Shown in pieces: positions 48,593 to 55,599 of a stretch of DNA of 64,000 nt. Each line of letters begins with the position of its first letter. The stretch's first letter is position 1. A program made the position numbers and the translations under genes. The notes beneath the pieces are model-generated. The model worked only from the letters and a program-made list of their open reading frames with translations, did not search any database and was not told where the DNA came from. This stretch comes from Mycolicibacterium sp. GTDB taxonomy: Bacteria > Actinomycetota > Actinomycetes > Mycobacteriales > Mycobacteriaceae. The DNA lies in assembly GCF_016462545.1 (NCBI RefSeq), contig NZ_JAEMTA010000011.1:54824-118823 (forward strand), written 5' to 3'.

Positions 48593-49518
48593 CGCCGGGC
48601 CTCCGCGTCGGTGGTCGGCCACGTGCCGATGGTGTGGACGTCCCCAAAGACATCGACGAGCCGGGCTGACATTTCGATTCTGCGGATCCACTCCAGCGCG
48701 GGCCAGCCCCGGACGATGGCGGCCGTGGCGACCGTGTTGGCCGCAAAGCACGTCTGAGCGGCGACGCTGACCGTCCGCCACACCGGGTCTGCAGAACGTC
48801 CCGTCCTCGGATCGATGATGTGGTGCACCAGTTCGTCGCCGTTGCGCCACCGTCGGCGCAGGGTGCTCGACGTCGCCAACGCAGCCCCCGCGGGCAGCGA
48901 CAAGGAGCTCGCCGGCTCGTCGTCGGCGTCTTGGACCAGGACCTGCCAGCCGCCCTCGAGTGCAGGTCCTGCGGTGGCGATGTCCCCACCGAGATTCACC
49001 AAGACGCCACTTCCGGTCACCGCGTGGACGCGCTGGGCGCACTGGTCCGCGGCCGCCGCCTTGGCGGTGGCTCCCAGGTCCAGCAAGACTCCCGCCGGAA
49101 CGGTGACGACTCGCCCGTCGAACGCGATCATCGACCAGTGTGCGGCAGTGGTGAACGTCGCGATGGCAGGCGCGGCACGACGGACCTCGGTAATGTCCGC
49201 GTCGTAGCCGAGGGTGACCATGGCGGCGCCGACCGTGGGGTCGACGTCGCCGTCAGTCAGACGCGCCGCCGTCAGAGCGGCGTCCAGAAGGTTCGCCAGC
49301 GGCTCACTGACGCGGATCGGATGACCGGACGTCCTTGCCAGTGAGTTGATTTCGGAATCCGGGCGAAAGCGCGACGCGGCCGCCTCGACGACGTCGAGTT
49401 CGGCATCGATCTCCGCCTTGGCATCGGCGAGGGCGTGCGGATCGGTCACGACGATGTGCATGTCCATGCTCCATCGCTGCCACCGGACTTCTGCGGTCTT
49501 CGCTGCGGTGAGCGTCAT
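48589..49518 (-). CDS. apbE: FAD:protein FMN transferase (ApbE)
   Basis: A 309-residue ApbE-family protein: RFRPDSEINSLARTSG (about 46-61), DPTVGAAMVTLGYD, LLDLGATAKAAAADQ with the conserved Lys, VLVNLGGDIATAG and HHIIDPRTGRSADPVW. ApbE attaches FMN covalently to Ser/Thr of target proteins, usually extracytoplasmic FMN_bind domains. No recognisable lipobox or signal peptide is present, and no FMN_bind protein is encoded nearby, so its target is unknown. The ATG at 49518 overlaps the stop of the Pro/Thr-rich gene. Confidence 0.87.
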   Translation of the reverse strand: MTLTAAKTAEVRWQRWSMDMHIVVTDPHALADAKAEIDAELDVVEAAASRFRPDSEINSLARTSGHPIRVSEPLANLLDAALTAARLTDGDVDPTVGAAMVTLGYDADITEVRRAAPAIATFTTAAHWSMIAFDGRVVTVPAGVLLDLGATAKAAAADQCAQRVHAVTGSGVLVNLGGDIATAGPALEGGWQVLVQDADDEPASSLSLPAGAALATSSTLRRRWRNGDELVHHIIDPRTGRSADPVWRTVSVAAQTCFAANTVATAAIVRGWPALEWIRRIEMSARLVDVFGDVHTIGTWPTTDAEARR

Positions 49519-50003
49519 GACCCGCGAGAGATCGTGATTTGTGGTGAGTAGTTCGGCGCCATCACGGTCGTGGGTGTGAGTCGTCGCTTGGTGGTCGGGG
49601 GAGTGGTGGCGCTGGGCTTGGGTGCCTGCGTCGTGTAATCGGGTGTCTGCGTGTACTTGGGTTCGGGTGTGTACTGCGGTGTCTGTGTGTACTGCGGTTC
49701 GGGCGTGTACTGCGGCGCCGGGGTGTACGCGGGGGCCTGCGGCACGGGCGCCTCGGTCGTGATCGCGGGTGCGTCGACGGTGGGCGCGGGGGCGTCGGGC
49801 ATCGGTGGCGGGGCCAGGATGGGTGCTGGGATCATGGCGGGCGGCGCAGGCTCGACGGCGACGATCGGGGCTTCCGCTGGCGGCGGTTTGACGGTGTCGG
49901 CGTACGCGAGGGCGGAGGCACCTGCGACGCCTGCGGCACCGAGCCCCATCAAAGCCCACGATGCGGCTGCGGCACGTCGGAATCCCGAACGGGGTGAGTC
50001 CAT
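49515..50003 (-). CDS. Pro/Thr/Tyr-rich exported protein with repeats
   Basis: A 162-residue protein not recognised as a family. It has a basic start, a hydrophobic signal-like segment (about 11-35, ending ALAYADT), then an Ala/Pro-rich stretch and tandem Tyr-Thr-Pro repeats (YTPAPQYTPEPQYTQTPQYT and on) at about 92-127. It is likely to be exported and to span the cell wall as an extended chain. It is the first gene of the coupled apbE-cytochrome-NuoF-ferredoxin operon. It has abundant Thr but no FMN_bind motif, so whether ApbE flavinylates it is an open question. Confidence 0.65.
   Translation of the reverse strand: MDSPRSGFRRAAAASWALMGLGAAGVAGASALAYADTVKPPPAEAPIVAVEPAPPAMIPAPILAPPPMPDAPAPTVDAPAITTEAPVPQAPAYTPAPQYTPEPQYTQTPQYTPEPKYTQTPDYTTQAPKPSATTPPTTKRRLTPTTVMAPNYSPQITISRGS
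49636..49728. repeat. Degenerate tandem repeat encoding Tyr-Thr-Pro units
   Basis: The segment repeats a GTGTACTGCGGT-like unit at 18-24 bp spacing (minus strand: TACACC/CCGCAGTACAC). It encodes the YTPxPxYT repeats of the exported protein. It is a coding repeat and prone to length variation. Confidence 0.6.
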
Positions 50004-50065
50004 GCAGCCGATGCTGGCAGTCGATTCTTCAAGCCTTCGAAGAACTCCCGTGGCACGCTCGTCGA

Positions 50066-50740
50066 GTGGCCGACCGAACCGCAGCGCCTACGCTGCTGAT
50101 CGTCGAAGACGACCGCGCCCTGAGCACCATGCTCGAGGCGCTGTTCACCGACGAGGGCTATCGGGTGGACGTGGCGCACGACGGTCAGCAGGGACTCCAC
50201 CGCGCCCTCACCGGCCGGTACGCCGCCGCGATCGTCGATCGCGGCCTTCCGGTCATGGACGGTGTCGAGCTCGTCGAGGTGCTTCGGTCGCGGGGCATCG
50301 CGACCCCCGTACTCGTGCTGACGGCGCGCGGTGCGACGGCCGATCGTGTCGAGGGGCTGGACGCGGGTGCACAGGACTACCTCGTCAAGCCATTCGAGGT
50401 GCCGGAACTACTGGCGCGGATCCGAGCCTTGATCCGGCGTCCCGACGACGGTTCCACGCTGCGGGTCAACGGACTCGCGCTCAACCGAGTGACCCGTTCC
50501 GTGAGTGGCTGGGGGTTACCCGGGGACGTGGAGCTCTCCGAACGGGAAGCCGCGTTGCTGAGCGTCTTGATGCTCGCCCCCGGTCGGATCTTCACGCGCG
50601 GTCAGCTGCTCAGCTCGGCGTTCGACGGCGTCGACACCCCCGGCGTGGTGGACACCTACGTGCACTATCTGCGGCGCAAGCTGGGCCGCTCGGCGGTGCG
50701 GACGGTCCACGGCACCGGTTACGGATTCGGGTCTCGATGA
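50066..50740 (+). CDS. OmpR-family response regulator
   Basis: A 224-residue regulator. The receiver has the acidic pair in LLIVEDDRALS, phospho-acceptor D58 (AIVDRGLPVMDG) and the Lys in YLVKPFEVPEL. The winged-helix C-terminus ends VDTYVHYLRRKLG ... GTGYGFGSR. It starts at GTG 50066, 62 bp from the divergent Pro/Thr-rich gene, so it may control the electron-transfer operon. Its stop overlaps the kinase ATG (ATGA). Confidence 0.9.
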   Translation: MADRTAAPTLLIVEDDRALSTMLEALFTDEGYRVDVAHDGQQGLHRALTGRYAAAIVDRGLPVMDGVELVEVLRSRGIATPVLVLTARGATADRVEGLDAGAQDYLVKPFEVPELLARIRALIRRPDDGSTLRVNGLALNRVTRSVSGWGLPGDVELSEREAALLSVLMLAPGRIFTRGQLLSSAFDGVDTPGVVDTYVHYLRRKLGRSAVRTVHGTGYGFGSR

Positions 50741-51939
50741 CCTACGGCAGCGACTTCGACGTCGTCCGGCGCGCCGGCCGGATCGCCGCAATCCAAGCCT
50801 CCCTCGCGTTGGCCGCGGTGTTGTTGGTCGTCGGAGCGGTGATCTTCCTGGTCGACGTTCGGGTCCAGAACCAGCACATTGCCGGTCAGCTGACCTCGGT
50901 CGCGGCCATGGCCGACGATGCCACCGATCCACCACCGGGCATGCAGATCGTCGTGCGTGACCTGGAGGGCAAGGTGCAGGCGAGCACCCTTGGCCTCCCC
51001 ACGGCCGAGCTGTTGGCGAGGCCTCCGGGATTCTCGGATGCCCGACTCGATGACGAGAAGTACCGCGTCCTGGTGGTCGACAAGCCGCAGGGCAGGGTGG
51101 TTGCCCTGCTCGCACTGGAGTCCTACGAGGAGGGGCGTAGCCGCCTTCTGCTGTCGCTGGGCTCCGCCGAACTGGCTGGAATCCTCGCGTCGATCGCCGT
51201 CGTCATCCTGCTCACCCGGCGCTCCCTTCGACCGCTCACCGATGCGTTGGCCCTGCAGCGGCGCTTCGTAGCGGACGCCTCCCACGAACTGCGCGCGCCA
51301 TTGACGGTGCTGCACACCAGGATTCAACTTCTGGCTCGGCGATTCGACGACGGCGATCCGCACGAGGCGAAGGAGCAGATCGACGCGCTGGCCGCCGACA
51401 CGCGGGCGCTGGGGGAGGTGATCGAGGATCTCCTGGCCTCGGCCGCGATGGCGACGAAGGGTGTCACCCACGACCGCGTCGACGTCTCCGAGATCGCCGA
51501 GGGGGTTCGAGACAGCATGGCCGGGCATGCCGACGCGGCGGGTGTCGACCTCAGCGTCGATCGGATGGATGGAACCGCAGCGGATTTCGTGGTCCTCGGA
51601 TCGGCTGCCGCACTACGACGTGCGCTCACTTCGCTGGTCGACAACGCACTCGCCCACGAGCATCCAGGTGGGGCGATAGCAATTCGGGTGATTCGACGGG
51701 GCGACGACGTGGTCATCGACGTACGCGACGACGGGGTGGGAGTGGAACCCGAGGCGATGGCGACGTTGTTCACCCGGTTCTCGCACGGTCATAGCCACAC
51801 CGCTCTGGCAGGGCGGCAACGCTACGGGATCGGACTCGCGCTCGTCCGAGAGATCGCGGTCGCCCATCGCGGGCACATCGGCGTCGCACGAACCCCGGGC
51901 GGTGGAGCGACGTTCACCCTGACGCTCCCTGCCGCGTGA
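50737..51939 (+). CDS. Sensor histidine kinase
   Basis: A 400-residue membrane kinase. Two membrane helices (about 16-40 and 145-162) flank a periplasmic domain of about 100 residues. Then come a HisKA domain with H183 in DASHELRAPLTVLH and a HATPase domain with NALAHEH (N-box), RDDGVGVE (G1) and YGIGLALVREIA (G2). It pairs with the response regulator before it. The extracytoplasmic sensor suggests it reads an envelope or redox signal; the ligand is unknown. Confidence 0.9.
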   Translation: MTYGSDFDVVRRAGRIAAIQASLALAAVLLVVGAVIFLVDVRVQNQHIAGQLTSVAAMADDATDPPPGMQIVVRDLEGKVQASTLGLPTAELLARPPGFSDARLDDEKYRVLVVDKPQGRVVALLALESYEEGRSRLLLSLGSAELAGILASIAVVILLTRRSLRPLTDALALQRRFVADASHELRAPLTVLHTRIQLLARRFDDGDPHEAKEQIDALAADTRALGEVIEDLLASAAMATKGVTHDRVDVSEIAEGVRDSMAGHADAAGVDLSVDRMDGTAADFVVLGSAAALRRALTSLVDNALAHEHPGGAIAIRVIRRGDDVVIDVRDDGVGVEPEAMATLFTRFSHGHSHTALAGRQRYGIGLALVREIAVAHRGHIGVARTPGGGATFTLTLPAA

Positions 51940-51996
51940 GACTCTTACGCTAACGTCAGTTCGTTGCGCCGCCGTGGGCGTGACACTTTGGGAGGC

Positions 51997-52377
51997 AACG
52001 TGGCTGACCCGCCGCTGGATGCGAACACCCGACTGGCCGCCGAGCGCAACCGTCTCGCGCTCGAGCGCACCTTGATGGCGTGGACCCGTACCTGCACCTC
52101 ACTGATCGCCTTCGGATTCACCATCTACCAACTCTTCCGGTACCTCGCCGCTTCGGAAAGACTCAGTGACCCCTACGTCAGCCCCCAGGTGTTCGGTGCC
52201 GCGATGGTCGTCATCGGCCTCATCGCACTGGTATTGGCCTGGATGCAGCATCGACAGGAGTTGGCGGCGCTCCGCGCGGAGTTCGGACCGATGCGGTACT
52301 CGATCGCCTCGATCGTCGCGGCCATGATCGCCGGCCTGGGGGTGCTGGCGCTGGTCGGGGTGACGCTGCGGTTGTGA
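51997..52377 (+). CDS. DUF202 (YidH-type) membrane protein
   Basis: A 126-residue protein: NTRLAAERNRLALERTLMAW precedes the first of three membrane helices (about 42-60, 72-92 and 103-125), the typical DUF202 plan. The function of the family is unknown. The GTG at 51997 follows GGGAGGCAAC; the frame opens 11 codons earlier. It is 57 bp after the kinase and may belong to the same transcript. Confidence 0.8.
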   Translation, partial: NVADPPLDANTRLAAERNRLALERTLMAWTRTCTSLIAFGFTIYQLFRYLAASERLSDPYVSPQVFGAAMVVIGLIALVLAWMQHRQELAALRAEFGPMRYSIASIVAAMIAGLGVLALVGVTLRL

Positions 52378-52382
52378 AACCG

Positions 52383-52682
52383 CTAGGCGCAGTCGGCGCA
52401 GATCATCCGATCGCCGACCTGCCGTGCCAGCCGGTGGCTGTGCTGCACCAGGAAGCAACTCGAGCAGGTGAACTCGTCTCGCTGCTTGGGCACGACTCGA
52501 ACGGTGAACTCTTCACCCGAGAGGTCTGCGCCAGGTAGTTCGAAGTCCTCGAGCTCTTCGCCGTCGTCGACGTCGAGCACCGCGGTGGCGGCGTCGTTGC
52601 GACGTCCCGCCAGCGCTTCGAGCGACTCGTCGACCACGTCGTCGGTTTCCTTCTGGCGTGGGGCGTCATAATCGGTGGCCAT
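52383..52682 (-). CDS. DUF4193 zinc-ribbon-like protein
   Basis: A 99-residue acidic protein of the actinobacterial DUF4193 family: MATDYDAPRQKETDDVV at the start, an Asp/Glu-rich centre and a C-terminal four-Cys ribbon (FTCSSCFLVQHSHRLA and MICADCA). The function is unknown; the ribbon suggests Zn binding and contact with RNA polymerase or nucleic acid, which is speculation. The ATG at 52682 has AAAGGA just ahead. A perfect 14-bp palindrome lies 25 bp upstream. Confidence 0.8.
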   Translation of the reverse strand: MATDYDAPRQKETDDVVDESLEALAGRRNDAATAVLDVDDGEELEDFELPGADLSGEEFTVRVVPKQRDEFTCSSCFLVQHSHRLARQVGDRMICADCA

Positions 52683-52706
52683 TTTGATCCTTTCGAGTCC
52701 AGTGCC

Positions 52707-52720
52707 GTTGTCGCGACAAC
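52707..52720. promoter_or_regulatory. Perfect palindrome upstream of the DUF4193 gene
   Basis: GTTGTCGCGACAAC is a fully symmetric 14-mer, 25 bp upstream of the DUF4193 start, in the 258-bp gap before the exonuclease gene. It could be an operator for a dimeric regulator. The rest of this gap shows no gene. Confidence 0.4.
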
Positions 52721-52939
52721 GTGGACGATGGGCGAGATGTTCCCGTCTGCACACGAGACCAAACACCCAGCTCCGAAGTCACGTCGACGCACGTCGCAAT
52801 CTCAGCTGAATCTCAGGTCGAGCTCGGCCGAGTGCGAGCACACAGTACGGTCCGAAATCGCATATCGCCCTGCGCATCGCCGCATCGAGAAGCAAGAATC
52901 TCGGCCCCCGCGAGACCGGAGCGCGCTCCGGCCGTCGAC

Positions 52940-53596
52940 CTACGGTCGTCCCTCCGACAATTCGAGCAGAGTGGCGGTGGTCAGGAGTTGGCCGTGCTCC
53001 AGTCGACCGGCCAGCGCGATGAACAGGCTGGCCGTGGTGACGGCATCCCCGAGGGCGTGATGTGGCGAATGCACCGGGAGCCCGAGTGCAGTGGCGGCGT
53101 ACTCCAACGACACCGCCTGATCTGGTCCGAGGTCGACGTCGAGAATGTGCCGGGCCAGGACCGCGGTATCGACGATCGGACTGGCGAAGGGCAGGTAGGA
53201 ACGGCGAAATGCCTTGCGCAGGAAAGACCTTTCGATCCAGGCGCAATGAGCGACGACGGGATGGTCGCTGATCAGCTCGTCGAGGGTGGCGACGCATTCC
53301 GCCAGCGGTGGTGCCGCTTCGAGGTCCTGGGTCCGCAGGTTGTGGAACTTGACCGAGCTCGCAGGCACGTCGCCGGGTATGTGGACGAGCCCGTACACCG
53401 ACTCGGCCGTCTTGACCCGCCCGTCGCGCACCGGGACCGCGCCGTAGGACACGATGTGGTCGCGGCGAGCGTCGAGTCCGGTGGTCTCGAGGTCGATCAC
53501 GACGAAGGTGTCGGTGCGCCAGTTCACGTCCGTCGCGGCCGTCCGTCGCGGGCGCGCGCGCAGATCGCGAAGCCCGCGCGCCCAGTCGAGTGCCAC
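52940..53596 (-). CDS. DnaQ-like 3'-5' exonuclease
   Basis: A 218-residue DEDDh-type exonuclease. Motif I is VVIDLETTGLD (Asp and Glu), motif III is HHALGDAVTTASLF (His and Asp). Motif II, normally A-H-x-A-x-F-D, reads AHCAWIERSFL, with Glu in place of Asp. It may degrade DNA or RNA ends or short oligonucleotides. The GTG at 53596 begins 2 bp after the stop of the cNMP/CBS gene; a GTG at 53623 is the alternative. The pair is presumably co-transcribed. Confidence 0.8.
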   Translation of the reverse strand: MALDWARGLRDLRARPRRTAATDVNWRTDTFVVIDLETTGLDARRDHIVSYGAVPVRDGRVKTAESVYGLVHIPGDVPASSVKFHNLRTQDLEAAPPLAECVATLDELISDHPVVAHCAWIERSFLRKAFRRSYLPFASPIVDTAVLARHILDVDLGPDQAVSLEYAATALGLPVHSPHHALGDAVTTASLFIALAGRLEHGQLLTTATLLELSEGRP

Positions 53597-53598
53597 GC

Positions 53599-55431
53599 TC
53601 AGAGTCCCTCGTAGCCGAACCACTTGCGGCTCAAGCGATCCTGGATGCCACTGATCGTCCGGAAGGCGCTGCGGAGGTGGCGTCGTTCCAGGGGATCGAG
53701 CGTGCCGGGGTCGATGGCCGATGCGACGGCTCGGCCCTCCTTGATCGCCGTGACCTGGCTCTCGAACACCAGATGGTAGAAGAGGTTGAAGGCTCCCGAG
53801 AGTGCATCGGCCTCGTCGGCGGTCAGCAGACCGCTGCGGTGCGAGCGCTCGAGACGCTGAAGGGTGGAGCCGGTGGGGTCCCCGGTGCGTTGCGCCAGCG
53901 CACGGGCCAGCGACGCCACCGGGCGCAGACCGGACTTCTTGAGGTTGAGGTGGCCCTTCTGCTCGCCGAAGTGCTCGACGACGAACCCGCGGACGAACCC
54001 ACTCGGCGGTCGGTCCCGCATCGAGAAGCGACTCAGTGCCCGCGTGAACGCGTCGCGCCCGATTCCGCCAACCAGCGCGGTGCGCAGCGGCTGGATCAGC
54101 ACGGGGCGCGTGATCGGTCGAGCGTCCAACACCGTCGAGGCCATCAGCAGGTAGTCGATGTTGTCGGGGTTGGCGCGCCAGACGTCGGCGATCTCACGCC
54201 ACTGTCGTTGCGATCGGTTGAACAGGGGCCCCGAGGCGTTGAGGCCCTGCGGGCACGGCGCGAGGCCACACCTCGTCATGGCGGCGATCAGGGGCTCGGT
54301 GGCCGACGCGACCTGTTCCCGAGTGACCTCCGCGTCGGTGGGTTGCCGCACCGCCCACGCCAGCGCGGTGTCGACGTCGGAGTTCGGCAACGGCTCGCGG
54401 CGACCGAGGGAGCCCATGAGCATCCACGAGCAGTCCAGGTCGGCCAGCGGCGAGGTCGTGGTGTGTAGTTCGACGATCTTGCGGAAGATCGACTCGATCA
54501 TCGCCGACAGGAGCGCGCCGAGGTGTTCGACCGGCAGCCCTGCGTCCCACAATTCGACCGTGGTGGGCGTCAGCATGCGGGACGCCTCGACGAGCTCGTC
54601 CATGGTGGTCGCCGCCGCGGCTGCCGATCGGATCACCAGCGGGTTGCGCACCTCCGCAGCGGCCATGTCCACGACCCGCACGACGCCGACCGCCGCCCCA
54701 ACGGCGTCGACGACCACGAGGTGATGGATGCCGTGCTCGACCATGAAGAGGTACGCGGTGCTGATGGTCCGGTCGGTGCTCATCACGATCGCGGGGACGC
54801 TGGCGATGGTCGAGATGGGCGCGTCGACACCGACGTCGCCCGTGGCGACGCGGCGGCGAAAGTCGTCGTCGGTGACGATGCCGATCTGCCCCCGGCGCAG
54901 GAACAGTGCGCACGACCGGCCGGCAGTGGTCATGAGTGCCGCGACCGTACGGATCGAGTCGTCGGCGTCGCACCACGTGATCGGATGCGCGACCTCGCCG
55001 ATCGGTCGTTCCAGTCGGGCGAATGACTCACCGGAGTTGATGAGGCGCTCGCGTGCGACAAGCCCGCCGTAGTGAGCGAAACGCAGGCGATCCGGGTGCG
55101 CCAGGAATGTCCGCGGGTCGGGGATCCGATAGCAGAGGGTGTCTTCGGCGGCGCGGACCTGCAATGGCGGCGGTAACCCGGACAGCACCGAGATGTGGCC
55201 GAACGTCTCGCCGGCACCGAGGACGTCGGTGGTCCGGCCGCGGTCGATGATCTCGACCGCGCCGACCCTCACGACATAGAGGCAGTCCAGCGGCGCCGCG
55301 TCGGCCTCGACGATCACGGTGCCCGAGGTGAAGTACTCGACCTCGACCGCTCTGGCGAGACGGCCCAGGTCGTCGTCGTCGAGCCGGTCATACGGTGACT
55401 GCGCACCGAGGAACTCGAGGAACTCCTTCAC
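53599..55431 (-). CDS. cNMP-binding/CBS/DUF294 nucleotidyltransferase-like protein
   Basis: A 610-residue signalling protein in four parts. A cyclic-nucleotide-binding domain (about 10-130) has VLGAGETFGHISVLSG. Two CBS motifs (about 150-275) have GIVTDDDFRRRVATGDVG and HHLVVVDAVGAAVGVV. A nucleotidyltransferase domain (about 300-440) has GSLGRREPLPNSDVDTALAW, and a DUF294 C-terminal helical domain follows (about 450-605). It probably senses nucleotides and transfers a nucleotidyl group to an unknown target. The start is GTG 55431; the open frame beyond it is antisense to the GH13 gene. Confidence 0.82.
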   Translation of the reverse strand: MKEFLEFLGAQSPYDRLDDDDLGRLARAVEVEYFTSGTVIVEADAAPLDCLYVVRVGAVEIIDRGRTTDVLGAGETFGHISVLSGLPPPLQVRAAEDTLCYRIPDPRTFLAHPDRLRFAHYGGLVARERLINSGESFARLERPIGEVAHPITWCDADDSIRTVAALMTTAGRSCALFLRRGQIGIVTDDDFRRRVATGDVGVDAPISTIASVPAIVMSTDRTISTAYLFMVEHGIHHLVVVDAVGAAVGVVRVVDMAAAEVRNPLVIRSAAAAATTMDELVEASRMLTPTTVELWDAGLPVEHLGALLSAMIESIFRKIVELHTTTSPLADLDCSWMLMGSLGRREPLPNSDVDTALAWAVRQPTDAEVTREQVASATEPLIAAMTRCGLAPCPQGLNASGPLFNRSQRQWREIADVWRANPDNIDYLLMASTVLDARPITRPVLIQPLRTALVGGIGRDAFTRALSRFSMRDRPPSGFVRGFVVEHFGEQKGHLNLKKSGLRPVASLARALAQRTGDPTGSTLQRLERSHRSGLLTADEADALSGAFNLFYHLVFESQVTAIKEGRAVASAIDPGTLDPLERRHLRSAFRTISGIQDRLSRKWFGYEGL

Positions 55432-55489
55432 GTCCCGATCGTTGCACGGTCCGTTGGTCGAGGCGCCGCACTCGACGGGCCCGCCTACA

Positions 55490-55504
55490 TTGGGGGAGCC
55501 CCAA
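55490..55504. promoter_or_regulatory. Inverted repeat in the promoter region of the GH13 gene
   Basis: TTGGGG and CCCCAA arms of 6 bp flank GAG in the 168-bp region between the divergent cNMP/CBS gene (59 bp away) and the GH13 gene (96 bp away). It could be an operator or a small hairpin; no known motif is assigned. Confidence 0.35.
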
Positions 55505-55599
55505 GTTTCAACATTCCGCCAACGGCTATACGGGCGCTGATGGCGGGACGCGGGCATGCGTCCCGGGATGGGCAGGGCAATCGAGTGGTGAGGAAGTAG

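Noticed and set aside
49651..50736. Upstream extension of the histidine kinase frame (362 codons)
   Set aside because: It runs through the response regulator gene in another frame; the ATG at 50737 overlapping the regulator stop is the natural start.
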